Assembly: GCF_036634175.1 (NCBI RefSeq)
Contig: NZ_JAZIFX010000001.1
Span: 5,952,001-6,016,000, forward strand
DNA length: 64,000 nucleotides
Origin: Streptomyces sp. P9-A2
GTDB taxonomy: Bacteria; Actinomycetota; Actinomycetes; Streptomycetales; Streptomycetaceae
Direction: 5' to 3'
Part shown: positions 35,101 to 46,417 of the stretch, one piece after another
How positions within the stretch are numbered: position 1 is the stretch's first letter
Layout of the letters: each line of letters opens with the position of its first letter
Notes under the pieces: generated by a model
Told to the model about the DNA's origin: nothing
Databases searched by the model: none
Seen by the model: the letters and a program-made list of their open reading frames with translations, nothing else
Program-made: the position numbers and the translations under genes

Positions 35101-36111
35101 CACGCCCTGCAGGCCCTCGGGGTTCGCCAGCATGGAGTCCGGCGGGAGGGACACGCCGTCGAGGACGACGACGATGTGCGGGGTGTCCGGCAGGGGCGCG
35201 GCGTTCGCGTGGAAGCGGGGCCGGCCGCTCAGCCGTGAAGCCAGGAGATCCTCGATCTCGTGGGGATCGCCGCTGATCAGACGGCGGGAGCCGGCGCCGT
35301 CCGCGACACCGGACAACTGCACGTGCGGCAGCCACTTGGCCCATTCCCAGTGCCGCGCCGCCTCCCGGCCCGTCGCGACCGCGACGATCAGATCCTCGGG
35401 GGAGTGCAACGAGGCCAGCGAACCGGTCAGAGCACGGGCCGAGGACCGTACGGAATCCGGTTCGCCACCGAGTACGACGTGGTGGAAGGCACGCAGGGAG
35501 ACTGCCATCGGGAGGTCTTCCAAGGTGCTGTGGACCGCGACGAACCGCTGCATCGCGCCCGCCGTCAGCGGCTCCAGCTGATCGACCGGGCCCGTCTCGG
35601 GGGCGACCAGCGGGGTGGCCAGGGACTGCGGGCCGAGACCGATGCGGACCTGCGCGAAGTCCTCGTCACCCGGCCGCCGTTCCCACACCCGGCTGCCCTC
35701 GGCGACCAGCGCCCACAACTGCTCCGGGAAGGGGTGGAGGTAGTACTGGGCGTCACGCTGCGCCTGCGCCGTCTCCAGGGTGGTCCGGCGGGTCCGCGAC
35801 AGGTAACTCAGGTAGTCGCGGCGCAGATCGGCGAGCTGGCCCTGGGAACCGCGACGGAAGCGGACCACCATCGCGATCGACATGGCGATCGTCGACGCGA
35901 TCATCACCATGCCCATGATGCGCATGAACGGCTGCCCGCTGGTGAAGAAGAAGACGACCGAGCCACCCATGCCGAGCGTCGGCAGCAACTGCATCAGCAC
36001 GCTTTCCTGATGCCCCCGAGGCAGTTCGGGCGGCGGCTGCACGACGACCTCGCCCGCGGGAACTTCCGGCGGCAGCGCCCTCGGCGGACGCTTGACGACG
36101 ATCTGGCTCAC
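32134..36111 (-). CDS. eccC: Type VII secretion ATPase EccC (FtsK/SpoIIIE type, three ATPase domains)
   Basis: Motor and substrate receptor of the secretion complex, 1325 residues. Two membrane helices lie near residues 44-85 (MGGSVVFFFTSG and MRIMGMVMIASTIAMSIAMVV), then the DUF/stalk region and three FtsK/SpoIIIE domains with Walker A lysines at 479 (GATGSGKSE), 840 (GGPQSGKST) and 1128 (GESESGKSN), and Walker B sequences LLLVIDEFSELL, VFLVIDGWGNF and VYVVIDDFDLV. It is a single fused chain, like EccC of firmicute-type and some actinobacterial systems, not split into Ca and Cb. GTG start at 36111 with AAGGGG upstream. It is divergent from eccD; the accessory cassettes follow downstream. Confidence 0.96.
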   Translation of the reverse strand: MSQIVVKRPPRALPPEVPAGEVVVQPPPELPRGHQESVLMQLLPTLGMGGSVVFFFTSGQPFMRIMGMVMIASTIAMSIAMVVRFRRGSQGQLADLRRDYLSYLSRTRRTTLETAQAQRDAQYYLHPFPEQLWALVAEGSRVWERRPGDEDFAQVRIGLGPQSLATPLVAPETGPVDQLEPLTAGAMQRFVAVHSTLEDLPMAVSLRAFHHVVLGGEPDSVRSSARALTGSLASLHSPEDLIVAVATGREAARHWEWAKWLPHVQLSGVADGAGSRRLISGDPHEIEDLLASRLSGRPRFHANAAPLPDTPHIVVVLDGVSLPPDSMLANPEGLQGVTVVELAGGEQAVAHGDLSVLVRPRSLRLESAHGVVYEGTPDDLSYESAEALARQLAPLRMVSGGDDDEPLLANLEFTDLLNLGDAASVDTRRTWRPRSQAERLRVPIGVGEDGRPVMLDIKEAAQEGMGPHGLCVGATGSGKSELLRTLVLGLAVTHSSENLNFVLADFKGGATFAGMAQMPHVAAVITNLADDLTLVDRMGDSIRGELNRRQEMLRDAGNYANIHDYEKARAAGAPLQPIPSLLLVIDEFSELLTAKPDFIDMFVQIGRIGRSLGVHLLLASQRLEEGRLRGLETYLSYRIGLRTFSAAESRAALGVPDAYGLPNVPGSGFLKFGTDEMVRFKAAYVSGVHRSGSQGTGSADGPLPVDRRPVLFTAAEVPVRYAPVPRQGADSADGAGEVDDALADTVLDVVVRRLEAQGPAAHQVWLPPLDSPPSLDALLPGLTAVEGRGLTQPGYEGAGRLVVPVGIVDKPYEQRRDPLWVDFSGAAGHMQILGGPQSGKSTLLRSLICSFALTHTPHEVQFYGLDFGGGGMAAVAGLPHVGGIASRLDPEKVRRTVAEVYGILTRREEYFRTSGISSIAEFRTRRARGDISVTDQPWGDVFLVIDGWGNFRADYEALDQVILDIAARGLGHGVHLVLSASRSMEVRSALKDSLLNRLELRLGDTMDSELDRKVAANVPTGVPGRGQAPQKLHFMAAVPRIDGLTSDTDLADATAALTAEVSRHWQAPGAPAVRLLPREFPAEQLPPGNRFPERGVAFALDENNLEPVFVDFDQDPFFLVFGESESGKSNLLRLLIKQLTTRYPGDECKLFVVDNRRSLLGVTPASHLAEYIPMSNAMEHHMAALADLMKRRNPTADVTARQLRERSWWQGPMVYVVIDDFDLVATSSGNPLSGLTELLPFARDVGVRFIIARSTAGASRASYEAFMQRVKELGAQGVVLAGDPAEGDVLGGVRPRPMPAGRGVFVSRRRGRPLVQTGLVAEEAL

Positions 36112-36422
36112 TGCTCACCAATCCCCTTGCCGGCCCGCCGGATTGCCGTCCGCCACCCCGTGTCTGGCGGACGAGGGCCGCCGCGCGATCCTACTGATCC
36201 CCCTCGCCCACCGGCGAACGATAGGGTGCCGGATGTTTCCGTGAACACATGCGAACCCGCCGGATGCACGGGGCATCCCGTGAACTGTGCGCGGCACGGC
36301 GACTCCGGGCCCCGCTCGGCGGTTTCCCGCCCGTCCCGCACAGCCCGTCCTGCGGCGGACACCGGGAAAGAGACGCAGGATCATCACACCGCAGACACAG
36401 CAGCACTGAGGGGGAGCAGCAC
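36112..36422. promoter_or_regulatory. Divergent promoter region between eccC and eccD
   Basis: A 311-base region without a gene. For the leftward eccC, a -10-like TAGGAT lies at 36193-36188 (minus strand). For the rightward eccD, TAGGGT lies at 36222-36227. Neither has a convincing -35 at ideal spacing, so both are tentative. The ribosome binding sites of both genes are at the ends of the region. Confidence 0.4.
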
Positions 36423-37934
36423 GTGAGCATGACGGCCTCCACGGCGGCCACCCGCACGGGCGGACCCGGCCGGACAGCCCCGTCCGGGGCGTTGCCGGGG
36501 CTCGGCTTCTGCCGGGTCACCATCGTCGCGCCCGACAGCCGGATCGACGTCGCACTGCCCGACGACGTACCGGTGGCCGACGTCTACCCCGAGATCCTCA
36601 GGCTCTCCCGGCAGACGGCCGCCGAGGGCGCCCCGGTCGGCTACCACCTGGTCCGGCGGGACGGCACCGTCCTCGACAGTTCCCGCTCCTTCGCGGCGCA
36701 ACGCATCCTCGACGGCGAACTCCTCACCCTCCGTCCCTTCTCCGAGTCGCTCCCGCCGGCCGTCATCGACGACGTCTCCGAAGCGGTCGCCTCCGCGGTC
36801 ACCCGGGACCGGTCCCTGTGGCACGGCGACCTCACCCGGGCCGCGGGCCTCGTCGGCGGTGGCGTGCTGCCCGCCCTGCTCGCGTTCGTCGTCTGGAACG
36901 CCGACCCGCGGCACGACATGCACGGCCTGCCCGGCATCCTCGCGGGCATCGCCGGCGTCCTCCTCGTCGTTCTCGGCTGTGTCCGCGCCCGCGTCTACGA
37001 CGACCGGGCCGCCGCCATCGCGCTGGGTCTCGGCGCACTCCCCGCCATGGGGGTGGCCGGCTCGGGCCTGCTGTCGCTCTCCGAGGGGCAGGGCGTCGGA
37101 AAGCTCCAGTTCCTGCTCGCCTGCGCGGCCGTGCTGGTGGCCTCGGTGATACTCGCCCTGTGCTCCCCGCGTGGCGACGGCCCGTTCGTGGCCTTCGTGG
37201 CCGCCTCGGGCCTCGCCCTGGTCACCACCTTCGTGGCACTCCTGCGGGACTGGACGCCGGCCGAGATCGCCGCTCTGTGCGCTCCTGTCGCCATCGGCGC
37301 CCTGGCCTTCCTGCCGGGCATGTCCATGCGCTTCGCCCGTCTGCCCATCGGCTTCGAGGCACCGCACACCACCTCGCGCGCCTACGGCACCGACCCCGAG
37401 CCCCATGAGCCGGTGGACGCCGAACGCATCGAGACCCAGGCCCGCCGCGGCCACGAACTCCTTGTCGGCCTGGTCGGCGGCTGCTCGCTGCTCGCGGTCG
37501 GATCCGCCCTCGTGCTCGGCTTCTCCGACGACCTCTGGGCGCTACTGCTGGCCCTGGCCACCGGAATCGCGCTGCTCATGCGGGCGCAGTTGTTCCGCTA
37601 TACCGCGCAGGTCGCCACTCTGCTGGCCGCGGGGCTCGGCTCCCTGGTCGCGCTCGGTATCGGCCTGGCGCTCAACCCGCCGGCCGCCCTGATCCGCGAG
37701 GCCCTGACGGGGGACCGGACCGACCTCGACATCCGTACGATCTGGCTGGTCGCGGCCATCGCGGCGACGTCGGCGCTGATCACCGCGATCGGGCTGGTGG
37801 CCTCACGCAGCGGGCTCACACCCTTCTGGGGCCGCTTCCTGGAGATCGCCGAGGGCTTCGTCCTGCTGACGCTGGTGCCGCTGACGCTCGCCGTCTTCGA
37901 TGTGTACGTGACAGTGCGGTCGATGACCGGCTGA
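36423..37934 (+). CDS. eccD: Type VII secretion membrane protein EccD
   Basis: Channel-forming membrane subunit, 503 residues. A cytoplasmic ubiquitin-like domain (about residues 25-110, CRVTIVAPDSRIDVALPDDVPV...GYHLVRRDG) is followed by about eleven hydrophobic membrane helices in the usual EccD layout, with a cytoplasmic loop (PHTTSRAYGTDPEPHEPVDAE) in the middle, and the end VFDVYVTVRSMTG. I start at GTG 36423, with GGGGGAG before it; the frame is open to 36249 without family-like sequence. It is divergent from eccC and ends at a strong terminator shared with the BldB-like gene. Confidence 0.93.
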   Translation: MSMTASTAATRTGGPGRTAPSGALPGLGFCRVTIVAPDSRIDVALPDDVPVADVYPEILRLSRQTAAEGAPVGYHLVRRDGTVLDSSRSFAAQRILDGELLTLRPFSESLPPAVIDDVSEAVASAVTRDRSLWHGDLTRAAGLVGGGVLPALLAFVVWNADPRHDMHGLPGILAGIAGVLLVVLGCVRARVYDDRAAAIALGLGALPAMGVAGSGLLSLSEGQGVGKLQFLLACAAVLVASVILALCSPRGDGPFVAFVAASGLALVTTFVALLRDWTPAEIAALCAPVAIGALAFLPGMSMRFARLPIGFEAPHTTSRAYGTDPEPHEPVDAERIETQARRGHELLVGLVGGCSLLAVGSALVLGFSDDLWALLLALATGIALLMRAQLFRYTAQVATLLAAGLGSLVALGIGLALNPPAALIREALTGDRTDLDIRTIWLVAAIAATSALITAIGLVASRSGLTPFWGRFLEIAEGFVLLTLVPLTLAVFDVYVTVRSMTG

Positions 37935-37971
37935 CGCGCCACGTCCGGCTGACGCACGAGGTCCGGGAGGG

Positions 37972-38024
37972 CGTACGGCGTCCGGGAGGGCGCACAGGCG
38001 CGTGCACGCTCCCGGACGCGTACG
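37972..38024. terminator. Bidirectional terminator between eccD and the BldB-like gene
   Basis: Perfect 11-base arms (37978-37988 with 38009-38019), extended on the outside by complementary GTACG sequence, around a 20-base loop that can pair further inside (GCAC/GTGC). It lies between two convergent genes. Confidence 0.85.
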
Positions 38025-38028
38025 GCGG

Positions 38029-38310
38029 TCATTCCGTCCCGGGACCCGCCGGCTCCAGGTCGAACTCGCCGTCCCGTGCGCCGAGCACGAACGCACGCCA
38101 CTCCGCCTCCGTGTACCGCAGCACCGTGTCCGGGTCGAGGGAGGACCGCATGGCCACCGCACCGTCGGGCAGGTAGGCGATCTCGACCCGTTCCTCGTGC
38201 TCCTCGGTGCCCGGCGCGCTGTGCCACTCGACGCCGGAGATGTCGAGGGCGTAGAGCTCGTCCTTCTCCCGCTCCTTGCGTGCCTTGATCTCCTCAGCCG
38301 TCTCCGCCAT
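38029..38310 (-). CDS. BldB-like DUF397 small regulator
   Basis: 93 residues, very highly charged. A Lys/Glu/Arg-rich helix (EEIKARKEREKDELYALD) is followed by a DUF397 domain: GVEWHSAP, EERVEIAYLPDGAVAMRSSL, DTVLRYTEAEWRAFVLGARDGEFD. DUF397 proteins are actinomycete-specific; BldB is the founding developmental member, needed for aerial growth and antibiotic production in S. coelicolor, and it lacks the common SSYS motif, as this protein does. The charge pattern and location near the esx genes make orthology with BldB plausible, but I cannot confirm it without alignment, so I give no symbol. ATG 38310 has AAGGGG upstream. Confidence 0.75.
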   Translation of the reverse strand: MAETAEEIKARKEREKDELYALDISGVEWHSAPGTEEHEERVEIAYLPDGAVAMRSSLDPDTVLRYTEAEWRAFVLGARDGEFDLEPAGPGTE

Positions 38311-38599
38311 GTCGCAGCGACCCCTTCCCGACTTATGACCCGACCTGTTGACTGGTCCGATGGACTGGTACGAGCGCTCACATTAGTGGCCCCCGCGTCC
38401 CACCTGGGCGGTTCCGCGGACCGTGGCAAGGGGGCCTGCCGTCGGCTGGTACTCTGAGTGACGGACGTATGTGTACGCACCCTCGGAGCACCGCTCCGGA
38501 GGCCGCGCCCTGCGGATCCCGCCTTCCGAGTCATGGAAGATCCCCCGAGGTGAAGACCGGGGGCGCTCGGTGGCCAGTCACAGACCATGAGGAGTACGC
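38311..38599 (+). promoter_or_regulatory. Promoter and leader region of rpsO
   Basis: The 289 bases between the BldB-like gene and rpsO hold the divergent promoters. A -10-like TACTCT is at 38450-38455. Downstream, the probable transcript leader has a stem (38481-38489 with 38493-38502, one unpaired base), which could take part in S15 self-regulation as known in other bacteria. The assignment is tentative. Confidence 0.4.
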
Positions 38600-38887
38600 G
38601 TGTCGCTCGACGCCGCTACGAAGAACCAGATCATCGCCGACTTCCGCACCAAGGAAGGTGACACCGGCTCCCCCGAGGTCCAGGTCGCTCTTCTGTCCCG
38701 TCGGATCTCCGACCTGACGGAGCACCTCAAGGCCCACAAGCACGACCACCACTCCCGTCGTGGTCTGCTCATCCTGGTCGGTCAGCGCCGCCGACTGCTG
38801 CAGTACCTCGCCAAGAAGGACATCCAGCGCTTCCGTGCGCTGGTCGACCGCCTCGGCATCCGCCGCGGTGCGGCGGGCGCCAAGTAA
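38600..38887 (+). CDS. rpsO: 30S ribosomal protein S15
   Basis: Binds 16S rRNA in the central domain early in 30S assembly. 95 residues, with S15 motifs throughout: [47 protein letters not shown] and a basic C-terminus. GTG start at 38600 with GAGGAG upstream. It is followed by a hairpin and then pnp, the conserved rpsO-pnp order. Confidence 0.98.
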   Translation: MSLDAATKNQIIADFRTKEGDTGSPEVQVALLSRRISDLTEHLKAHKHDHHSRRGLLILVGQRRRLLQYLAKKDIQRFRALVDRLGIRRGAAGAK

Positions 38888-38898
38888 GACGCCGTGAC

Positions 38899-38933
38899 GG
38901 GAGCGGTTCCCCTGGGAAAAGGGGACCGCTCCC
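38899..38933 (+). terminator. Hairpin between rpsO and pnp
   Basis: Arms 38899-38906 and 38926-38933 pair perfectly (8 bases) and continue with TCCCC/GGGGA after one bulged T, followed by CTTTGC. It may be a partial terminator and, as described for the S. coelicolor rpsO-pnp transcript, an RNase III processing site. The rest of the 361-base gap (38934-39248) shows no gene and probably contains the pnp promoter. Confidence 0.75.
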
Positions 38934-39248
38934 TTTGCTGTACGTGCGGAGTGTCACCACGTCTTTGTAGTGTGGTAGCACAACGCAAGAGCACCGACTC
39001 GTGTGACGACCGGTACCGCACCAGGTCGCGGCCGTCACCGGCACCATCCCGACGTCCCCCCGGACGTCCCGACGTACGAGGGGAAGCGCACCTCGCCGCC
39101 GCCGGTCCTCGGTAGTGGCCCCCGGGCGAATGAACCCGGGAGCTTCGATCGAAGACCGGCCCGCACCAGACGGCGCGCTTCTCCACCCCGTCCCCCCGCC
39201 ACACGGGCGAGGCGGGACGAAAGACGACAAGTAACGGAGAACCCACTG

Positions 39249-41458
39249 GTGGAGAACGAGACCCACTACGCCGAGGCCGTCATCGACAACGGCTCCTTCG
39301 GTACCCGCACCATCCGCTTCGAGACGGGCCGCCTCGCCCGTCAGGCCGCCGGCTCCGCCGTGGCCTACCTGGACGACGACACCATGGTGCTGTCGGCCAC
39401 CACGGCCTCGAAGAACCCCAAGGACCAGCTCGACTTCTTCCCCCTCACGGTGGACGTCGAGGAGCGGATGTACGCGGCCGGCAAGATCCCCGGCTCCTTC
39501 TTCCGCCGGGAGGGCCGCCCCTCCGAGGACGCGATCCTCACCTGCCGCCTCATCGACCGCCCGCTGCGCCCGTCCTTCAAGAAGGGCCTGCGCAACGAGA
39601 TCCAGGTCGTCGCCACGATCATGGCGCTCAACCCCGACCACCTGTACGACGTCGTGGCGATCAACGCCGCCTCCGCGTCCACGCAGCTGGCCGGTCTGCC
39701 CTTCTCCGGCCCGATCGGCGGCGTCCGCGTCGCGCTGATCCGCGGCCAGTGGGTCGCCTTCCCGACGCACACCGAGCTCGAGGACGCCGTCTTCGACATG
39801 GTCGTCGCGGGCCGCGTCCTGGAGGACGGCGACGTCGCGATCATGATGGTCGAGGCCGAGGCCACCGACCAGACCGTCAAGCTGGTCGAGGGTGGTGCCG
39901 ACGCCCCCACCGAGGAGGTCGTCGCCGCCGGCCTCGACGCCGCGAAGCCCTTCATCAAGGTGCTCTGCAAGGCCCAGGCCGACCTCGCCGCGAAGGCCGC
40001 CAAGCCGACCGGCGAGTTCCCGGTCTTCCTGGACCACCAGGACGACGTCCTGGAGGCGCTGGCCGCCGCCGTCCGCCCCGAGCTCGCCCAGGCGCTCACC
40101 ATCGCCGGCAAGCAGGAGCGCGAGGCCGAGCTGGACCGCGTCAAGCAGCTCGCCGCCGAGAAGCTCCTGCCGGAGTTCGAGGGCCGCGAGAAGGAGATCT
40201 CCGCCGCGTATCGCGCGCTGACCAAGTCCCTGGTCCGCGAGCGCGTCATCAAGGAGAAGAAGCGCATCGACGGCCGCGGAGTCACCGACATCCGCACCCT
40301 GGCCGCCGAGGTCGAGGCCATCCCGCGGGTGCACGGTTCCGCGCTGTTCGAGCGTGGCGAGACCCAGATCCTGGGCGTCACCACCCTCAACATGCTCCGT
40401 ATGGAGCAGCAGCTGGACACCCTTTCCCCGGTGACCCGCAAGCGCTACATGCACAACTACAACTTCCCGCCGTACTCCGTCGGCGAGACCGGCCGCGTGG
40501 GCTCCCCCAAGCGCCGCGAGATCGGCCACGGCGCCCTCGCCGAGCGCGCCATCCTGCCGGTGCTGCCCACCCGCGAGGAGTTCCCGTACGCGATCCGGCA
40601 GGTGTCCGAGGCCCTCGGCTCCAACGGCTCGACGTCCATGGGATCGGTCTGCGCCTCCACCATGTCGCTGCTGAACGCCGGTGTGCCGCTCAAGGCCCCC
40701 GTCGCCGGTATCGCCATGGGCCTGATCTCCCAGGAGATCAACGGCGAGACGCACTACGTCGCCCTCACCGACATCCTCGGTGCGGAGGACGCCTTCGGTG
40801 ACATGGACTTCAAGGTCGCCGGCACCAAGGAGTTCGTGACCGCCCTCCAGCTCGACACCAAGCTGGACGGCATCCCCGCCTCCGTCCTGGCCGCCGCCCT
40901 CAAGCAGGCCCGTGACGCCCGCCTCCACATCCTCGACGTGATGATGGAAGCGATCGACACGCCGGACGAGATGTCCCCGAACGCCCCGCGGATCATCACC
41001 GTCAAGATCCCCGTGGACAAGATCGGTGAGGTCATCGGCCCCAAGGGCAAGATGATCAACCAGATCCAGGAGGACACCGGCGCCGACATCACGATCGAGG
41101 ACGACGGCACCATCTACATCGGTGCCGCCCAGGGCTCGCAGGCCGAGGCCGCCCGCGCCACGATCAACAGCATCGCCAACCCGACGATGCCGGAGGTCGG
41201 CGAGCGCTACCTGGGTACCGTCGTGAAGACGACCACCTTCGGTGCGTTCGTCTCCCTGATGCCCGGCAAGGACGGACTGCTGCACATCTCGCAGATCCGC
41301 AAGCTCGCCGGTGGCAAGCGCGTGGAGAACGTCGAGGACGTGCTCGGCGTGGGCGCCAAGGTCCAGGTCGAGATCGCCGAGATCGACTCCCGCGGCAAGC
41401 TCTCCCTCATCCCCGTGATCGAGGGCGAGGACGACGACAAGAAGGCCGACACCGACCA

Positions 41459-41462
<4 letters not shown>
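39249..41462 (+). CDS. pnp: Polynucleotide phosphorylase / guanosine pentaphosphate synthetase I
   Basis: 3'-5' phosphorolytic exoribonuclease and RNA 3'-polymerase; the Streptomyces enzyme was first described as a pppGpp synthetase. 737 residues, close to the usual length. Two RNase PH domains (about 15-235 and 330-560) flank a helical domain. The second core has [18 protein letters not shown] and the Asp-rich [19 protein letters not shown] domain ([18 protein letters not shown]) and an S1 domain ([20 protein letters not shown]) follow. I start at GTG 39249 ([15 protein letters not shown]), with GGAGA eight bases before it. Its stop overlaps the start of the M16 peptidase gene. Confidence 0.97.
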
Positions 41463-43646
<2,184 letters not shown>

Positions 43647-43661
43647 GCCCGAGCCCACCCC

Positions 43662-44105
43662 ATGCGCGCGAAGATCTCCTACGCCATCACGGCTGCCGTC
43701 CTGGTCGTCTACTTCGTCCTGGTCGGCAGCCGCGGTGTGCTCCTCATCCGGGCCGGGACGCCCCTCACCGTCACCTTCGGCGTGGCGGTGCTCATCCTGC
43801 CGGTCATCGGCGTGTGGTTCCTGTGGAAGAACACCGAGTTCGTCCGCAACGCCAACCGGCTCGCCGCCGAGCTAGACGCCCAGGGCGGACTGCCCGTGGA
43901 CGAGCTCAAGCGCCTGCCCAGCGGCCGCGTCGACCGCGACTCGGCCGACGAGGTCTTCGCCCTGCGCAAGGCCGAGACGGAGGACGCCCCCGACGACTGG
44001 CGCAGCTGGTTCCGGCTCGCCGTCGCCTACCACGACGCCCGGGACACCCCGCGCGCCCGCAAGGCGATGCAACGCGCGATCGCCCTGCGCAAGACGGCCC
44101 CCTGA
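43662..44105 (+). CDS. Small membrane protein with TPR-like C-terminus
   Basis: 147 residues, 15 bases after dapB, probably co-transcribed. Two membrane helices (ISYAITAAVLVVYFVLVG and LTVTFGVAVLILPVIGVWFLW) precede a cytoplasmic part ending in a helical pair (DWRSWFRLAVAYHDARDTPRARKAMQRAIAL) that looks like a single tetratricopeptide repeat. Conserved next to dapB in Streptomyces, function unknown. Confidence 0.88.
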   Translation: MRAKISYAITAAVLVVYFVLVGSRGVLLIRAGTPLTVTFGVAVLILPVIGVWFLWKNTEFVRNANRLAAELDAQGGLPVDELKRLPSGRVDRDSADEVFALRKAETEDAPDDWRSWFRLAVAYHDARDTPRARKAMQRAIALRKTAP

Positions 44106-44215
44106 CGTCCCGCCGAGCCGGTGTCCCCTTCCCGCACCCGAGCACAACAGGGCTGCCGCGGTAGGGCCACTGGGGCAGGGCCACCGCGACAGGACGACCG
44201 AAGCAGGGCGGAAAA

Positions 44216-44259
44216 CGCCCCGGGGCCCGGTCCGCGTGTGCGGACCGGGCCCCGGGGCG
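44216..44259. terminator. Very strong bidirectional terminator (20-bp perfect stem)
   Basis: Arms 44216-44235 and 44240-44259 are perfectly complementary over 20 bases with a GTGT loop. It sits between the convergent TPR-like and PH-domain genes. Confidence 0.95.
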
Positions 44260-44287
44260 TGCGGGGTGCGCGGCGATTCGGTCCGGC

Positions 44288-44842
44288 TCAGTCCCGCCGG
44301 TACTCGTCGGCCCAGACCTCCACGGAGTCGGCCGCCCGGTCGAAGGCCACGCTCCGCCCCAGGAAGTCCGTGTTGTGCGAGGTCAGCAGTGGCTGTCCGG
44401 GGGCCGTCGACCGTCCTCGCCGGACGAGGAGCAGCGCCTGCCCCTGCACCGTCCGCGGCATCCCCAGCCAGCGCACCGGCTGCTGCACCGTGCGTACCGC
44501 GACGATCTGGTCCCACGGCGTCGTACGGGTGGTGAACAGACTCACCTGCCGCAGTCCATGGGCGCTCACCCACGTGCCCATGCGCAGCAGTCGCAGGGCA
44601 CCGACGAGGGCGACCAGGGCGACTCCGAAGACCACACCGGCCGACGACGGAGACGCCGTGGCCGCGATGATCACTGCCGAGAACAGCACGAACGAGGCGA
44701 GCAGCAGCAGTATCGCCGCCGCTCCCACCCGCCACGGGCCCGGCCGGTACGGGCGCCGCCAGCGGTCACGGTCGTGGTACGGCAGCGCGACATCATCAGC
44801 CGTCTCGAAGGCGCGGTCGGCCGTCAGGAAGGGCAGGGGCAC
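44288..44842 (-). CDS. Membrane protein with bacterial PH-like domain
   Basis: 184 residues. Two adjacent membrane helices (VGAAAILLLLASFVLFSAVIIA and GVVFGVALVALVGALRLL) are followed by a bacterial PH-type domain with WVSAHGLRQVSLFTTRTTPWDQIVAVRTV and a C-terminal DSVEVWADEYRRD. Function unknown; such proteins are common in actinobacteria. It is transcribed toward the strong hairpin at 44216-44259. Confidence 0.85.
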   Translation of the reverse strand: MPLPFLTADRAFETADDVALPYHDRDRWRRPYRPGPWRVGAAAILLLLASFVLFSAVIIAATASPSSAGVVFGVALVALVGALRLLRMGTWVSAHGLRQVSLFTTRTTPWDQIVAVRTVQQPVRWLGMPRTVQGQALLLVRRGRSTAPGQPLLTSHNTDFLGRSVAFDRAADSVEVWADEYRRD

Positions 44843-45025
44843 GGCTGGGTCCTCACTTGATCCATGCGTGGGTAGTGCCCGGTGAGGCTACCGATCCGTG
44901 GTACCCCTCACCACTCTCGGGGTCCGGTTGGAGCCGGACCCCGCCCCTGAGTGCGGTTCGTGTGCGGCCGGATCCTCGGCCGATGTGCGGCCGCGGATCC
45001 GGTCCGGTGTCCGTCCGGCGTGCGT

Positions 45026-45259
45026 TCAGCGTTTGTCGGACGCCTCTGAGTGCTCGGTCCCCGTGGCCGACTGGTCCGTGGACAGCGCGGGCATCCCGAT
45101 CACCAGGGATCCCACCAGCCCGGCCACGACGCAGACCCCCAGCAGCCAGCGCCCGGCCAGCTCGCCGGCGGAAGCCCGCTCGCGCGGCGGGGGCGTGACA
45201 TTGCTGTGGAACCCATCGGAAAGGAAGGCGAACGGCACGGATTCCCGTCGACCGAACAT
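45026..45259 (-). CDS. Small single-span membrane protein
   Basis: 77 residues. A polar start (MFGRRESVPFAFLSDGFHSN) is followed by one membrane helix (WLLGVCVVAGLVGSLVIGM) and a short acidic outer tail ending EASDKR. ATG 45259 has GGGGAG eleven bases upstream. It lies divergently from thyX. Function unknown; the clear binding site and membrane helix support a real gene. Confidence 0.72.
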   Translation of the reverse strand: MFGRRESVPFAFLSDGFHSNVTPPPRERASAGELAGRWLLGVCVVAGLVGSLVIGMPALSTDQSATGTEHSEASDKR

Positions 45260-45447
45260 CAGTGGTACTTCTCCCCTCGAAACATGAGAACCTCGAACGA
45301 ATCGCTCTCACCGACACAAACGAACGACACCGGCAGAAGGTGCCCAGACGGTGAAAATCCCTCCCGGCACGGCCCATCTCCCGCCGTGACGGCCGCCCCG
45401 TAGAGTGGTCGCCGACCTGCAGCCGTGATGTGACGGGAAGGACCCTC

Positions 45448-46200
45448 TTGACCTCCGCCAACGATCCCCAGCCGTCAACACCCGACGACGTCACCTTGCG
45501 GAGTGACGTCACCGTCGAACTGGTGAAGTCCAGTGCCTCGGACTCGGATGTCCTGTTCGCCGCCCGCGTATCGACCCTCGGCGAGCAGTCGATCGGGGAA
45601 CTGGACAAGGACCCGGAGCGTTCCAAGGGCCTGATCAACTACCTGATGCGGGACCGGCACGGCAGCCCGTTCGAGCACAACTCCCTGACGTTCCTCATCA
45701 GCGCACCCATCTTCGTGTTCCGCGAGTTCATGCGCCACCGGGTCGGCTGGTCCTACAACGAGGAATCCGGGCGCTACCGCGAGCTGCAGCCCGTCTTCTA
45801 CGTGCCCGACGCGTCGCGCAAGCTCGTCCAGGAGGGACGTCCGGGCAAGTACGTCTTCGTCGAGGGCACCGAGGTCCAGCACGCGGCCGTCCAGGACGTG
45901 CTCGGCGGCACCTACCGCCAGGCCTACGACGCCTACCAGAAGCTGCTGGCCGAGGGCGTCGCCCGCGAGGTGGCCCGCGCGGTGCTCCCGGTGGGCCTGT
46001 ACTCCTCGATGTACGCCACGTGCAACGCCCGCTCGTTGATGCACTTCCTAGGCCTGCGCACCCAGCACGAGCTGGCGAAGGTGCCGTCCTTCCCGCAGCG
46101 GGAGATCGAGATGGTCGGCGAGAAGATGGAGGCCGAATGGGCCCGGCTCATGCCGCTCACCCACGCCGCCTTCAACGCCAACGGACGCGTGGCCCCGTAG
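45448..46200 (+). CDS. thyX: Flavin-dependent thymidylate synthase ThyX
   Basis: Makes dTMP from dUMP using methylenetetrahydrofolate, FAD and NADPH. The ThyX signature RHRVGWSYNEESGRY (RHRx7S) is present, with SPFEHNSLTFLISAPIFVFREFMRHR before it and the C-terminal ATCNARSLMHFLGLRTQ. I start at TTG 45448, six bases after GGGAAGGA (250 residues); the frame open to 45430 would begin before that site. A -10-like TAGAGT is at 45402-45407. Confidence 0.96.
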   Translation: MTSANDPQPSTPDDVTLRSDVTVELVKSSASDSDVLFAARVSTLGEQSIGELDKDPERSKGLINYLMRDRHGSPFEHNSLTFLISAPIFVFREFMRHRVGWSYNEESGRYRELQPVFYVPDASRKLVQEGRPGKYVFVEGTEVQHAAVQDVLGGTYRQAYDAYQKLLAEGVAREVARAVLPVGLYSSMYATCNARSLMHFLGLRTQHELAKVPSFPQREIEMVGEKMEAEWARLMPLTHAAFNANGRVAP

Positions 46201-46305
46201 CCCGGGGACAGGCTCCGAGCCCTGGTCGGGCACACACGTACGATCAGCCTCCCGAGGTGTCCGGATTGCGGTATTTCCAGTAGTTCATCTAGCCTGATCA
46301 AACGG

Positions 46306-46345
46306 GCCCGGCACTGACTGAACCCCCGAGCAGGCAGTGCCGGGC
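46306..46345 (+). terminator. Terminator after thyX
   Basis: Perfect 11-base arms (46306-46316 with 46335-46345) with an 18-base loop, followed by CTCTCCCTTC, between thyX and dapA. Confidence 0.8.
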
Positions 46346-46417
46346 TCTCCCTTCGCTCCCACTTGTCGCCTCCCCCGAGGGCAGACCCTGCCCCGAGCAA
46401 CGAGTAGCGTGTAGCCC

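Noticed and set aside
38769..41285. An 838-codon open frame on the minus strand
   Set aside because: Antisense to pnp, a certain gene; the translation is low-complexity and has no family motif.
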